Assembly: GCA_052315415.1 (NCBI GenBank)
Contig: JBLSDH010000001.1
Coordinates: 1-64,000 of the forward strand
DNA: 64,000 nucleotides
From: Cuniculiplasma sp052315415
GTDB lineage: Archaea; Thermoplasmatota; Thermoplasmata; Thermoplasmatales; Thermoplasmataceae
Direction: 5' to 3'
The notes beneath the pieces are model-generated. The model saw nothing but the letters and a program-made list of their open reading frames with translations, was not told the DNA's origin and did not search any database. The position numbers and the translations under genes are program-made. Of the stretch, positions 35,893-44,332 are shown piece after piece; the stretch's first letter is position 1; every line of letters begins with the position of its first letter.

Positions 35893-36188
35893 TCAGTCTT
35901 CAACTTCTCAGATAGTTCCTTTTTAACCTGATCAATAGATTTGTTTCTAGTATCTATTCCCATAGAACTGGCAGTCTCCATTATTCTGCTGTTTAAATCT
36001 GGGTTGTTTACATTGTTTTCAGGATTTGTCATCTTTGTTATTTCATTCTGAATTTCTGCCTGGCCCTTTTTGAATTCTCCACTTGCCCTACCCAAATTTC
36101 TGGCAAACTCAGGGATTTTTTTTGCATTTCCAAATAATATCAAAATAACAGCTAATACAATTACCCATTCCCATATGGCGTCTATCAT
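35889..36188 (-). CDS. tatA: Tat translocase subunit TatA/TatB
   Basis: 99 residues with a single N-terminal helix (WEWVIVLAVILILFG), then the FGNAKKIPEFARNLGRASGEFKKG amphipathic helix that defines the family, and a charged tail. One copy next to tatC suggests a minimal TatAC system. The tail is longer than in many TatA proteins, so TatB-like activity cannot be excluded. Confidence 0.92.
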   Translation of the reverse strand: MIDAIWEWVIVLAVILILFGNAKKIPEFARNLGRASGEFKKGQAEIQNEITKMTNPENNVNNPDLNSRIMETASSMGIDTRNKSIDQVKKELSEKLKTE

Positions 36189-36226
36189 AATAGATCATTA
36201 AAAAAGAATATATTAAGATTATTTAA

Positions 36227-36592
36227 TCACTGTAATGAAACAGCCTCCCTGTTTTCTGTGGATGGTTCTACAACCACCGCTGTGCCATATGCCACTATTT
36301 CAGTCATTGTCTGAGCAAAATCGGCAGAATCAAATTTTATGTCTATAACTGCATTTGCACCAACAGTTTTAGCCTCCTCCATTAGTCTCTGCAATGCCAT
36401 ATTCCTAGATTCATTAAGAAGCTGTACATACTCCTTTATCTCACCACCTCTCAAGGCCCTAAGATTTGCCATAACATTGCCTCCTATTCCACGGCTTCTT
36501 ACTGTTGTTCCCCATATTGTTCCAATGACCTTCACTATTTTATACCCAGCTATGTAATTTGTCGATACCAGTATGACTTTTTCTGATTGCAT
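36227..36592 (-). CDS. YbjQ / UPF0145 family protein
   Basis: 121 residues of the YbjQ (UPF0145, putative heavy-metal-binding) family, which forms pentameric barrels; physiological role unsettled. Conserved blocks are ILVSTNYIAGYKIVKVIGTIWGTTVRSRG, then the central MEEAKTVGANAVIDIKFDSADF and VAYGTAVVV. It has its own AT-rich upstream region and is not overlapped by neighbours. Confidence 0.85.
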   Translation of the reverse strand: MQSEKVILVSTNYIAGYKIVKVIGTIWGTTVRSRGIGGNVMANLRALRGGEIKEYVQLLNESRNMALQRLMEEAKTVGANAVIDIKFDSADFAQTMTEIVAYGTAVVVEPSTENREAVSLQ

Positions 36593-36633
36593 AAGAGACT
36601 AATATATTATAACATATTAATTTTATTATTTTA

Positions 36634-36966
36634 TTATTCTATTTCCAATTCAACCCTGAACCCTTTTTTTTCCATCTCCTGGGCTGCTTTTTTTACGTTG
36701 AAATTCTCCGCATACTTTTTCTGAAATGCCAGAATGGTAGTTTTCTTAGGTAGATTAATCACGACAAAGCCCACTGTTTTATCCTCAGGCATAATTTCGT
36801 CTTTCCTGGCAAATTTTTCAATAAAATCCCCAAGATATTCATCAGCATAATTCAGATCAATATGGGAAAAAAAGGAGATTGATTCAAAAAAATTTTTTTC
36901 CTCAACACATAAGGTGGAGGGGTGTGAATCCATCCCTGTGATGTTAAACATTGCACAAAGTACCAT
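36634..36966 (-). CDS. conserved-looking protein of unknown function
   Basis: 110 residues, no membrane segment, two cysteines (C4 and C20). A C-terminal alpha/beta half (VGFVVINLPKKTTILAFQKKYAENF, then a helix and VELEIE) suggests a small sensor or ligand-binding fold, but I cannot assign a family. Its ATG lies 6 bases after the peroxiredoxin stop, so the two are probably cotranscribed, which hints at an oxidative-stress link without proving it. Confidence 0.6.
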   Translation of the reverse strand: MVLCAMFNITGMDSHPSTLCVEEKNFFESISFFSHIDLNYADEYLGDFIEKFARKDEIMPEDKTVGFVVINLPKKTTILAFQKKYAENFNVKKAAQEMEKKGFRVELEIE

Positions 36967-36972
36967 AATACA

Positions 36973-37584
36973 TCATGGTTTGAATCTTTTAAGGTACCAT
37001 CTTTCAGCACCATCTTTCTCTCTCTTGTAACTTTCTTCAAGAGTGGCAGGTGCTCCCAAAACCCCTGGTTCACCCTCCTTCCAGTTGGCAGGTGTTGCAA
37101 GTTTGTTCTCCCAGTTGAATTGCAATGCCTTGATAACCCTAATGAGTTCAGGAATGCTTCTTCCAACCTCTGCTGGATAATAAGCAATCCATCTAACCTT
37201 CTGATTTGGATCTATTATGAAAACCCCCCTTACTGTCATTCCATCGTCAGGGTTAATTATATTGAACTTGCTTGCTACTTCCTTGTTTATATCAGCTATT
37301 ATTGGAAATGGTACCTCAACACCGTATTTCTCCTTTATATCTCTTGTCCAGGCTATATGACTGTATATGCTGTCTATACTTAGGCCGATTAGTTCAACAT
37401 TTAATTTTTTGAACTGCTCGTAGTTTTCTGTGAAAGCGAGAAATTCAGTTGTGCATACCGGTGTAAAATCTGCCGGATGAGAAAACAGAAGAACCCATTT
37501 CCCCTTTAGGGTTGAAAAACTCATTGGGCCTTTCGTGGTGTTTACCAAAAAATCTGGTGCCTTTTCTCCTAAACTTACTGCCAT
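36973..37584 (-). CDS. peroxiredoxin (AhpC/TSA, 1-Cys Prx6 type)
   Basis: Thiol peroxidase reducing peroxides. The peroxidatic Cys44 lies in PADFTPVCTTEF, with the catalytic-site arginine in VRWIAYYPAEVGRS and GLSIDSIYSHIAW. No other cysteine occurs in the 203 residues, so it is a true 1-Cys enzyme with the long Prx6-type C-terminal domain. Many thermophilic archaeal Prx6 proteins carry extra cysteines; this one does not. First gene of a probable two-gene unit. Confidence 0.94.
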   Translation of the reverse strand: MAVSLGEKAPDFLVNTTKGPMSFSTLKGKWVLLFSHPADFTPVCTTEFLAFTENYEQFKKLNVELIGLSIDSIYSHIAWTRDIKEKYGVEVPFPIIADINKEVASKFNIINPDDGMTVRGVFIIDPNQKVRWIAYYPAEVGRSIPELIRVIKALQFNWENKLATPANWKEGEPGVLGAPATLEESYKREKDGAERWYLKRFKP

Positions 37585-37676
37585 ATTATCACCTTAGAGA
37601 TGATTAAATTAACTTTATTAACTTTAACTGTAAATTTCAAAATGTTTTAATTTAATTAAAAAAACGTTTTAAATAT

Positions 37677-39155
37677 TTACCTGTAAAGGTTATCGGAATA
37701 TACTGATGGGTCTGCATAATAATAATTGTTTTTCTGGGAAGCTGTATTTTCGCTATCTATTGCATTTCCCATATTACCATACACACGGTTTATCTTTTCC
37801 TCCACTGGAGAATATATCTTTAATGCCTGCAATACGTGTTCCTTGTCAATATATGATGAGCCTTCCAGAACTGCCAGATCCCCTGCCGCTCTTATGAGAC
37901 CTCCCAGTTCCCTTAATCTAAGTGTTAATGCATTCTCCTTTCTGTCGATTATCTTTGCTCTTCTCTTTCCTTCTCCTATTATTATTTTGGCACCTTCAAG
38001 TGTCATATGTGGAATCTTTCTGTCATATGCTATTTCCTGTGCAATGAACTGTAAATATTTCATTTTTGAATCCTCATTGTATGGCATGGAAACTTCCATA
38101 AGTACTTCATATCCATTCCCTGCGATTCTTGATCTCAAGGGGCTTAAAATTCTTGGAAGGTCCTGTATATTGCAAGCGGCAACCAAAATGAAATCAGTGG
38201 GAACCCCATCAACCCTCACGCTTGCCCCTGCACTCTGAGGGTTTCTTCCCACAATTGGAAATTTCTTCTCCTGCATTGCTGTAAATATACTTCTTTGAAG
38301 ATCGCCAAGATGTGTTATTTCATCAACGAAAAGAACCCCTTCATGTGCCTCATGTATTGCACCAGCAATTACTCTCTCGTATGGCATTGTTCCTAGCTGC
38401 GGATGCCCACCATAAGGGTCATGCCTGACATCCCCAAGAAGTTCTGTGTCTGAGGCTCCAGTTGCCATAACAAAGGTATTCCTGTTCAGTGGAACTATAA
38501 CCTTGCTGGGACTTTTTTTATCCAGTTTTCTTCTTCTTTCCAAGGTTCTCTCATCTAGTACCCTGACCTTTTCGTTTGCCCTCTCATATACTATGACCTC
38601 CTGTTTATCACCTATTCTTCTGGTTGAGGATACTCTTTCCTGGTTATTCTGTACCCCCAGGGCTGCATTCAAAGCGGTAAACATATCACCAAATGGAGTT
38701 TCACCACTCTTTTCAAACTTTATGCTTCCACACCTTGGACATCTTGTTTCAGAATAAGATGATATGTATCCACAATTTCCACATCTGTATCCGAGTTTTA
38801 CTGCCACATCCTGTGGTATTTCTGATGGATCCATAAGATATCCTTCAGCTCCTGACATCTCTTCGCTTTCCTGTTCTACCTCCTGTCTCTTTTTTATTTC
38901 TATAAAAGGCCTCTCAGGATATCTTGGGTTGTGAATAACTCTTACTTCCGTTTCAGGTTTTTCAATCAGAAAAGATATTGCCTGGGCTATCATGGATTTT
39001 CCAACGCCAGGTGGCCCCACAAGAAGCAAATGCCTTCTCTGTCTTGCGGAAATTCTTGCTATATTCACTGCCTCTTTTTGCCCTATGACCCTTTCCAGAG
39101 GGTTCTCTGGTATTTGAACATCCTCTGTTGTTTTTATATCTTCAAATTCCTGCAT
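37677..39155 (-). CDS. LonB-like AAA+ ATPase with zinc ribbon, no protease domain
   Basis: 492 residues. Walker A GPPGVGKS is at 47-54. A zinc ribbon with C125-x2-C128 and C139-x2-C142 lies between Walker A and the rest of the ATPase. GDVRHDPYGG, then ERVIAGAIHEAHEGVLFVDEI (Walker B at 274-280), and arginines near 341-343 follow. The AAA core is closest in style to archaeal membrane LonB and the Mg-chelatase/ComM clade. However, the LonB transmembrane hairpin and the C-terminal S16 Ser-Lys protease are both missing; the protein ends in a low-complexity Asn/Tyr-rich tail. It follows dnaG by 3 bases, so a role in replication or repair remodelling is possible but unproved. Confidence 0.8.
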   Translation of the reverse strand: MQEFEDIKTTEDVQIPENPLERVIGQKEAVNIARISARQRRHLLLVGPPGVGKSMIAQAISFLIEKPETEVRVIHNPRYPERPFIEIKKRQEVEQESEEMSGAEGYLMDPSEIPQDVAVKLGYRCGNCGYISSYSETRCPRCGSIKFEKSGETPFGDMFTALNAALGVQNNQERVSSTRRIGDKQEVIVYERANEKVRVLDERTLERRRKLDKKSPSKVIVPLNRNTFVMATGASDTELLGDVRHDPYGGHPQLGTMPYERVIAGAIHEAHEGVLFVDEITHLGDLQRSIFTAMQEKKFPIVGRNPQSAGASVRVDGVPTDFILVAACNIQDLPRILSPLRSRIAGNGYEVLMEVSMPYNEDSKMKYLQFIAQEIAYDRKIPHMTLEGAKIIIGEGKRRAKIIDRKENALTLRLRELGGLIRAAGDLAVLEGSSYIDKEHVLQALKIYSPVEEKINRVYGNMGNAIDSENTASQKNNYYYADPSVYSDNLYR

Positions 39156-39158
39156 ATT

Positions 39159-40529
39159 TCATTCATCCATCAGAGATACTATTCTTAAACTTGCCGGTAT
39201 TTTTGTAATGTTTCCTTTTCTGTAACCATAAATAACTTCTGCACCCTTCTTCTGTGCAATGTCTATGAGTCTCTGGGAGATTACACCGCCAGTTATCACC
39301 TTATTTACCGAATTAAGTTTATCCATTTCATCTGGTGCCTCAACCACAGATACTTCAAATGGCTTCTCCTTATCATTAATGTAAATCTCAGTCATTTTCT
39401 TTTCATTGAGTTCATTTATCCTTTTTTTAAGTCCATCGGGATCATTAACCGATAATTCTTTCTTTTGACTCTGCACCTCTACGACTGTTTTTTCATGATT
39501 GTGATCGTTCTTTTTATCATTATGAATGACTTCAATCTGTTCATTCCTTTTTTCATTTTCTTTCTCTGTTTTTTCATTTCTTCTCTGATCTTTTTCATGA
39601 GAATTTTCAGATGGTTTATTATTCTCTGTGGTTTCCACCGTGATCTGATCTGCCGCTTCAGGATGAGTTTTTTCCCTGTAATTCTTAAGCTCATTACCCA
39701 TGTTTCTGCTTGAAAGATACTGCTCCAGAGGTGTTTTGTACCTCAATGCCTTGTATACCTGTTTGTAAGTAAGTTCTTCAACCTCTGTACCTGGTGGTGC
39801 TCTAGCAACAAAATCCACCTCGGCCACCTGAAGCATTTCTTTTAGAATGAGGTCCCCGCCTCTGTCTCCATCCAAAAATACCGTAACTGTCTTTTCCCTG
39901 GATAGCTTTGCAACCGTCTGTGGAATGTTCGTTCCCTGGACTGCTATTGTATTCTTTATTCCATATCTAAGGAGATTAAGAACGTCATTTCTACCCTCAA
40001 CAACTATGATTGAATCTGAATCTTTGATTGCTGGACCTGCAGGAAGCTTTTCTTCTCCGTATGTTATTATTTCTGATCTCTCAACCTCTTCCCTGACTTC
40101 CTTCACAAGATTTTCACTTACGGATCTTCCACTGGTGTTCATCTTCTTGTAAAGTTCTTCGGCCCTCTCAACAATCTTCTTTCTCTTTGCTTCCCTAACA
40201 TCCTCAATTTCAACGACCTCAACTTTTGCTTTGCAGGGACCTATCCTGTCAATTGTCTCAAGTGATGCTGCAAGTATTGAAGTCTCCACCTGATCCAGAC
40301 CTGAAGGTATAAGCGCAGTACCCTCTGTTTTTCCTTTTTTGCTATCAATATCAACTTCTATTCTACCTATTTTCCCGCTCTTCTGAAGGTCCCTCAGATC
40401 TAATTCCTCACCTAGAAGACCCTCTGTCTGACCAAAAATTGCCCCAACAACATCGGGCTTTTCAACCACACCGTCCGTAGTCAATTTTATCTTTATCATA
40501 TACTTTGTTAAATTTGGATCTACATTCAT
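39159..40529 (-). CDS. dnaG: DnaG-type primase / exosome-associated protein
   Basis: Archaeal DnaG, found both as a primase and as an exosome component. From ATG 40529 it has 456 residues. An N-terminal domain is followed by a TOPRIM domain with Glu179 in VVEGRNDV and Asp220/Asp222 in VFLDGDRGG. A long, very charged linker (about 285-360, rich in Glu, Lys, Asn and His) separates it from the conserved C-terminal domain (VVEAPDEMDKLNSVNKVITGG). A GGTGAT site precedes ATG 40529; the GTG at 40538 is less likely. It lies upstream of the AAA+ gene. Confidence 0.93.
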   Translation of the reverse strand: MNVDPNLTKYMIKIKLTTDGVVEKPDVVGAIFGQTEGLLGEELDLRDLQKSGKIGRIEVDIDSKKGKTEGTALIPSGLDQVETSILAASLETIDRIGPCKAKVEVVEIEDVREAKRKKIVERAEELYKKMNTSGRSVSENLVKEVREEVERSEIITYGEEKLPAGPAIKDSDSIIVVEGRNDVLNLLRYGIKNTIAVQGTNIPQTVAKLSREKTVTVFLDGDRGGDLILKEMLQVAEVDFVARAPPGTEVEELTYKQVYKALRYKTPLEQYLSSRNMGNELKNYREKTHPEAADQITVETTENNKPSENSHEKDQRRNEKTEKENEKRNEQIEVIHNDKKNDHNHEKTVVEVQSQKKELSVNDPDGLKKRINELNEKKMTEIYINDKEKPFEVSVVEAPDEMDKLNSVNKVITGGVISQRLIDIAQKKGAEVIYGYRKGNITKIPASLRIVSLMDE

Positions 40530-40632
40530 ATATATCACCCTTATTTGAGAAATGAATGATATCTGTTAAGTTTTGAATCTCATTCATCACAAAAAAACAA
40601 TCACTCAATCGTATTTAATCATTCCTTATTGT
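40530..40632 (-). promoter_or_regulatory. spacer between sepF-like and dnaG: likely terminator plus promoter
   Basis: On the minus strand a run of seven T (opposite 40591-40597) could end the upstream transcript. A TATA-like attaaatac (about 40612-40620) could start a dnaG transcript with a short leader. This is the widest gap in the leftward block from 44249 to 37677. Confidence 0.35.
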
Positions 40633-40980
40633 TTACAGAATGTTTCTACCCACGTCCACTCCAGGAGGTGCCACTATGTAAAAGTAAGATTCAAATTTCT
40701 TTGCCTGGGCATTACAGTTTTTCTTTAGCTGATTGATCGCACTTTCAACAGTTTTTTTCCTCATTTCATCTATTGTTGCAAACTTTGCGTTGAATATTAT
40801 AATGTTTCCTGATTTAATGGCTTCCTCGTAAACATCCATATTATCAAGATTCTTCAATTCTACATAAAATACCTGCATAGAAGGCTCTATGTTTATTTCA
40901 TATCTGTCAAGATCAACATAATTTATCCTTCTTTCCCTTTCAACCTTTTCATCCTTCTGCTTTCTTTTGCCACCTATCAT
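40633..40980 (-). CDS. SepF-like cell division protein
   Basis: 115 residues with a basic N-terminal tail and a C-terminal SepF/DUF552-type alpha-beta domain: VFYVELKNLDNMDVYEEAIKSGNIIIFNA, then a helix (TVESAINQLKKNC) and FYIVAPPGVDV. SepF anchors FtsZ to the membrane in Gram-positive bacteria and in archaea such as Haloferax and Methanobrevibacter. The usual N-terminal membrane-binding amphipathic helix is not obvious here (MIGGKRKQKDEK is very polar), so membrane attachment may differ. No ftsZ in the window. Confidence 0.72.
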   Translation of the reverse strand: MIGGKRKQKDEKVERERRINYVDLDRYEINIEPSMQVFYVELKNLDNMDVYEEAIKSGNIIIFNAKFATIDEMRKKTVESAINQLKKNCNAQAKKFESYFYIVAPPGVDVGRNIL

Positions 40981-40994
40981 AAAATATCCCCGTT

Positions 40995-41513
40995 CTATAG
41001 AACAAGTACACCCTTTACCCCTTTCAGGTTTTTTATTTCCATAATTAGTTCAGGAGGAAGTTGTGAATCTGTTACAATTCTTGCCCTTGGATCATCATGT
41101 ATTTCAGGATCCTGAACGATAACTTGTCTTATTCCTATATCTCTTTTGGATATTGATGATATTACGCCAGAAATAATTCCTGATTTTGTGGCGTCTTCAG
41201 GTATTATCTCTATGACACCGTAGCCCATCATCTTTGAACTTGCACTGCTTACATCTGCTATGGGTTGGAGCTTCTGAAAGAATTCAAAGAGGTTCTTTTT
41301 TGAAAGTATTTTTTTCATGACCTCATTAACCACTCTCTTGTCTACATTTATTGCAATTGCAAGTGCACTTGGCCTGACCTCTACTGGTCCTGAAAACATT
41401 GAGTACTCATTATCAAATTTTTCCTTCACTGAAAAACCATACTCAATCATAAATTTTACAACCTTCATTTGGGAGCTGTATTTTCCAAACTCATCATTTA
41501 ATAACTTCCACAT
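40995..41513 (-). CDS. ACT-domain putative regulator of amino acid metabolism
   Basis: 172 residues resembling the COG2150-type archaeal family. An N-terminal helix-turn-helix-like region (EVRPSALAIAINVDKRVVNEVMKKIL, about 45-70) is followed by an ACT-like domain (GYGVIEIIPEDATKSGIISGVISSISKRDIGIRQVIVQDP and so on). ACT domains bind small ligands, often amino acids. The target genes are unknown. It starts 8 bases after the radA stop with a GGTGA site and is cotranscribed with radA. Confidence 0.75.
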   Translation of the reverse strand: MWKLLNDEFGKYSSQMKVVKFMIEYGFSVKEKFDNEYSMFSGPVEVRPSALAIAINVDKRVVNEVMKKILSKKNLFEFFQKLQPIADVSSASSKMMGYGVIEIIPEDATKSGIISGVISSISKRDIGIRQVIVQDPEIHDDPRARIVTDSQLPPELIMEIKNLKGVKGVLVL

Positions 41514-41521
41514 ATTTTCAC

Positions 41522-42481
41522 CTATCCATCAAGTATTCCGTCTTCAGTTACAGATATTACAGCCTCCCCTTCTGGAAGGTAAGGGGAATCTATGAGCCTT
41601 GCTATTCGTTTTCCGGCTTTCCCCTTTCTCAGGTATATCCTAAAAGTTGCCGTATGACCAACAACATTTCCACCCACGGGAGCTGTTGGATCTCCGAAGA
41701 ATACATCTGGTCTTGCAGCAACCTGGTTTGTTACCGCTATCACAGCATTATTTAATGTTCCGAATTTCAAAAGATCATGCATGTGCCTGTTTAATAATTG
41801 CTGTCTCTCAGAAAGAGAGCCCCTTCCCATGTACTCCGATCTGAAATGGGCAGTTAGAGAATCCACTATGAGTAATTTTGCATGATAATCCTTTGCCATC
41901 TCTCCTGCCTTTTCTCCCAGAAGTATCTGATGGTGAGAATTGTATGCTCTCGCCACGTGTATCCTCTTAAGTACCTCATCTGGATCAAGATCCTTTGCTC
42001 TTGACATCTGTATAATTCTTTCAGGTCTGAAGGTATTTTCCGTATCTATTATAAGAACGTCTGAATCAAATCCACCCTTTTCAACAGACATTGTGGCATT
42101 AACCGCGATCTGATGCATAACCTGTGTTTTTCCAGATCCGAATTCTCCAAAGAATTCAGTTATTGCCTGTGTCTCAAGTCCACCACCGAGAAGTCCGTCA
42201 AGGTTTTTGCTTCCTGTCGTAAGTTTTTTAACATCCCTTCTTTTCTGAAATATCTCTTCCCCTGTTTCAAAATTTCCGATGTCTGCCATCTTCCGGGCAG
42301 CTGCTATAATCTTAATTGCAGAGCCCTCCCCAATTCCTGTGCTTTCTGATAAATCCTTTGGGGAAGCTACTGCTATTGACATTATGTCATTATAACCGTT
42401 CTCCCTGAGCTTTTCTGCTGTTGCTTCTCCCACTCCAGGTATGTCCTCTATCCTTTTTTCTTCCTGATCCGAATTCTCCAT
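41522..42481 (-). CDS. radA: DNA repair and recombination protein RadA
   Basis: Archaeal Rad51/RecA-family recombinase. The N-terminal helix-hairpin-helix domain (PGVGEATAEKL and TGIGEGSA) spans about 13-60, then Walker A GEFGSGKT at about 112-119, Walker B LLIVDSLTAHF, and the L2-side AVTNQVAARPD. ATG 42481 overlaps the GAPDH stop by one base and has GGTGAAG upstream, giving 319 residues. A GTG one codon earlier is also possible. No intein. Confidence 0.97.
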   Translation of the reverse strand: MENSDQEEKRIEDIPGVGEATAEKLRENGYNDIMSIAVASPKDLSESTGIGEGSAIKIIAAARKMADIGNFETGEEIFQKRRDVKKLTTGSKNLDGLLGGGLETQAITEFFGEFGSGKTQVMHQIAVNATMSVEKGGFDSDVLIIDTENTFRPERIIQMSRAKDLDPDEVLKRIHVARAYNSHHQILLGEKAGEMAKDYHAKLLIVDSLTAHFRSEYMGRGSLSERQQLLNRHMHDLLKFGTLNNAVIAVTNQVAARPDVFFGDPTAPVGGNVVGHTATFRIYLRKGKAGKRIARLIDSPYLPEGEAVISVTEDGILDG

Positions 42482-43494
42482 CACTTCACCTTACCCATTT
42501 CCATTGCCTTATCAGTCATTTCAATGGATTTTTCTTTCTCAGCTTCTTGCATCATTGCTCTTATGGCATCAACGTTTTCAGGTACAACATCACTTTCCTG
42601 ATGTACAGCCTGAATGTATCTAAAGGTATTGCCTCCAGCATAGATTGATTCCTTCCATAGAGCAATCTCAAAAAGATCTCCTCTTTTCCTTCCCATTTCC
42701 CTTGCCATGTCCATAACCTGTGCAGTGGAAATGAGCCCAGATTTTCCATTTATTACAATTATTCTGTTTTTATTCTTAATGCCTGCCAAAAATGTTTCTG
42801 AGTCTGGGTTTTTTTCAGTCTCAACCATAACAGTATGTACATGCATGAGTGTGGTGGGAACTTTGATTGCCACTGTGTTGGCCACTGGAACATTCAAAAC
42901 TGTCTTAAGATCAGGACCATGATGTGAGGGGAATTTTAATGAGGGCTCCACTCCATTTATAGGCCCTTTTTTACTGTCATTAGGATCTGTTGCTCTTCTA
43001 ACCAGTGTTGCTTCCACCTTCCTTATACCAAACATTTCATTGACTGATGAAAGGGTTCTGGCTAGACCTGTGGTATTGCATGACACAACCCTAACAAAAT
43101 CTTTTCCCCATGAGTCCATAAAGTTACTATAAGCATTGAAACTTGATTCCACTATCTTCTCGCTTTCTCCCCCTTGTACTATTGCCTTAACCTTTTTTTT
43201 CCTGTACATCTCCATGTTCTTTTCTCCCTGTCCTTCGGGAGATGCGTCAACTATAATATCAGAAGCCTCTATTAAATCTTCAATTGTTCCTTCAACTTGA
43301 ATGTCTGCGGCTTTGAATTTTTCCATGTTTTCTTTCGTTGACGTGTAAATTGTATAATTTTCCATTGCAGTTTTTGCCACATAATCAGGCGTTACCTTTA
43401 CTATGCCTGTTACTGTCATATCTTTCTGCAACCTTATGGCATCTGCAACTCTTCTTCCTATTGTTCCGTATCCATTAATACCTACTCTTATCAT
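42481..43494 (-). CDS. gap: glyceraldehyde-3-phosphate dehydrogenase, archaeal type II
   Basis: Phosphorylating NAD(P)-dependent enzyme interconverting glyceraldehyde 3-phosphate and 1,3-bisphosphoglycerate. The Rossmann motif GINGYGTIGRRVADAI opens the protein, and the catalytic Cys139 lies in VVSCNTTGLARTL. The 337 residues match the archaeal type. In organisms that oxidise glucose by the non-phosphorylative Entner-Doudoroff route this enzyme would mainly serve gluconeogenesis. That is inference; no other sugar-pathway gene is nearby. It sits between the PAC2 gene and radA. Confidence 0.95.
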   Translation of the reverse strand: MIRVGINGYGTIGRRVADAIRLQKDMTVTGIVKVTPDYVAKTAMENYTIYTSTKENMEKFKAADIQVEGTIEDLIEASDIIVDASPEGQGEKNMEMYRKKKVKAIVQGGESEKIVESSFNAYSNFMDSWGKDFVRVVSCNTTGLARTLSSVNEMFGIRKVEATLVRRATDPNDSKKGPINGVEPSLKFPSHHGPDLKTVLNVPVANTVAIKVPTTLMHVHTVMVETEKNPDSETFLAGIKNKNRIIVINGKSGLISTAQVMDMAREMGRKRGDLFEIALWKESIYAGGNTFRYIQAVHQESDVVPENVDAIRAMMQEAEKEKSIEMTDKAMEMGKVK

Positions 43495-43499
43495 ATCAA

Positions 43500-44249
43500 T
43501 TACCTGTACATTGAATCCTGTGTTTCAGAATCCTTATTTTTCGCATAATATTCATTCTTTATTTTATCTATTTCCTCATGCATTTTCTTAACATTTTCCT
43601 CTATTATGTCCTCGTTAATATTGAGGTTATAGATATCATTAAGAGCATTAATGGATGCAAGCAACGCAACCGGATCAGGTAAACTTATTGACATTGGTGT
43701 TAGAATTGCCACACTTTCAATATTTTCCATAATGCACTGGTTTATGATTGCACCGCCCATACCGGATATTATTGCTGCTTCTGCAGGATCAATTTTACCC
43801 TCAAGACTTTTAATTCTCTCTGGAGATGCAACAATATATGATTTTGTGTCTTCAGGTATACCTTCATACGGGACACCTTCCATCACCACGACCTCCTTTG
43901 ATGAAATCTTTTTGAAAAATGACACAAGAACCTCCGATAGATTGTAAAGACCCTCATTCCCTATTGGCACTTCTGACTGTACCACAAGGATTTTACCAGA
44001 ATCATCTGAATATATTCTAAATGGGCTTCTCATCTTTCCACCCACGAATACTGTAACCGGTGGAATGTCTCGTGATTTTACCATTGCCACTTCATGCATA
44101 TGCATCTGTTCTATGAGGTATCCTGTGATCATAAGACCTATGTTTGTCTTTCCTGAAAAACCGCATATAATCAATGGAGAATTATATTCATGCTTCAGTA
44201 CTTCTATTATTTCTCCTTTAAAATTATTATTCAGCACAAATATACACAT
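43500..44249 (-). CDS. PAC2 family protein (proteasome assembly chaperone-like)
   Basis: 249 residues of the PAC2/COG2047-type ATP-grasp-associated family. Segments typical of it are IICGFSGKTNIGLMITGYLIEQM, VFVGGKMRSPFRIY, and the later PDPVALLASINALNDIYNLNI. A predicted coiled coil forms the C-terminus. Eukaryotic relatives assist 20S proteasome assembly; the archaeal role is unproved. The proteasome alpha gene is 11 kb away. It is the first gene of the leftward unit ending in the AAA+ gene. Confidence 0.82.
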   Translation of the reverse strand: MCIFVLNNNFKGEIIEVLKHEYNSPLIICGFSGKTNIGLMITGYLIEQMHMHEVAMVKSRDIPPVTVFVGGKMRSPFRIYSDDSGKILVVQSEVPIGNEGLYNLSEVLVSFFKKISSKEVVVMEGVPYEGIPEDTKSYIVASPERIKSLEGKIDPAEAAIISGMGGAIINQCIMENIESVAILTPMSISLPDPVALLASINALNDIYNLNINEDIIEENVKKMHEEIDKIKNEYYAKNKDSETQDSMYR

Positions 44250-44332
44250 ACTGAATTAATATTTTAACATTATTGAAAAATTTAAAAATATAAAATTTTC
44301 TTTTATTTGTTATTCTAAAAACATTTTTGAAT

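Noticed and set aside
37677..39155. Calling the AAA+ protein a Lon protease
   Set aside because: The C-terminal S16 Ser-Lys domain is absent and a zinc ribbon replaces the membrane insertion.
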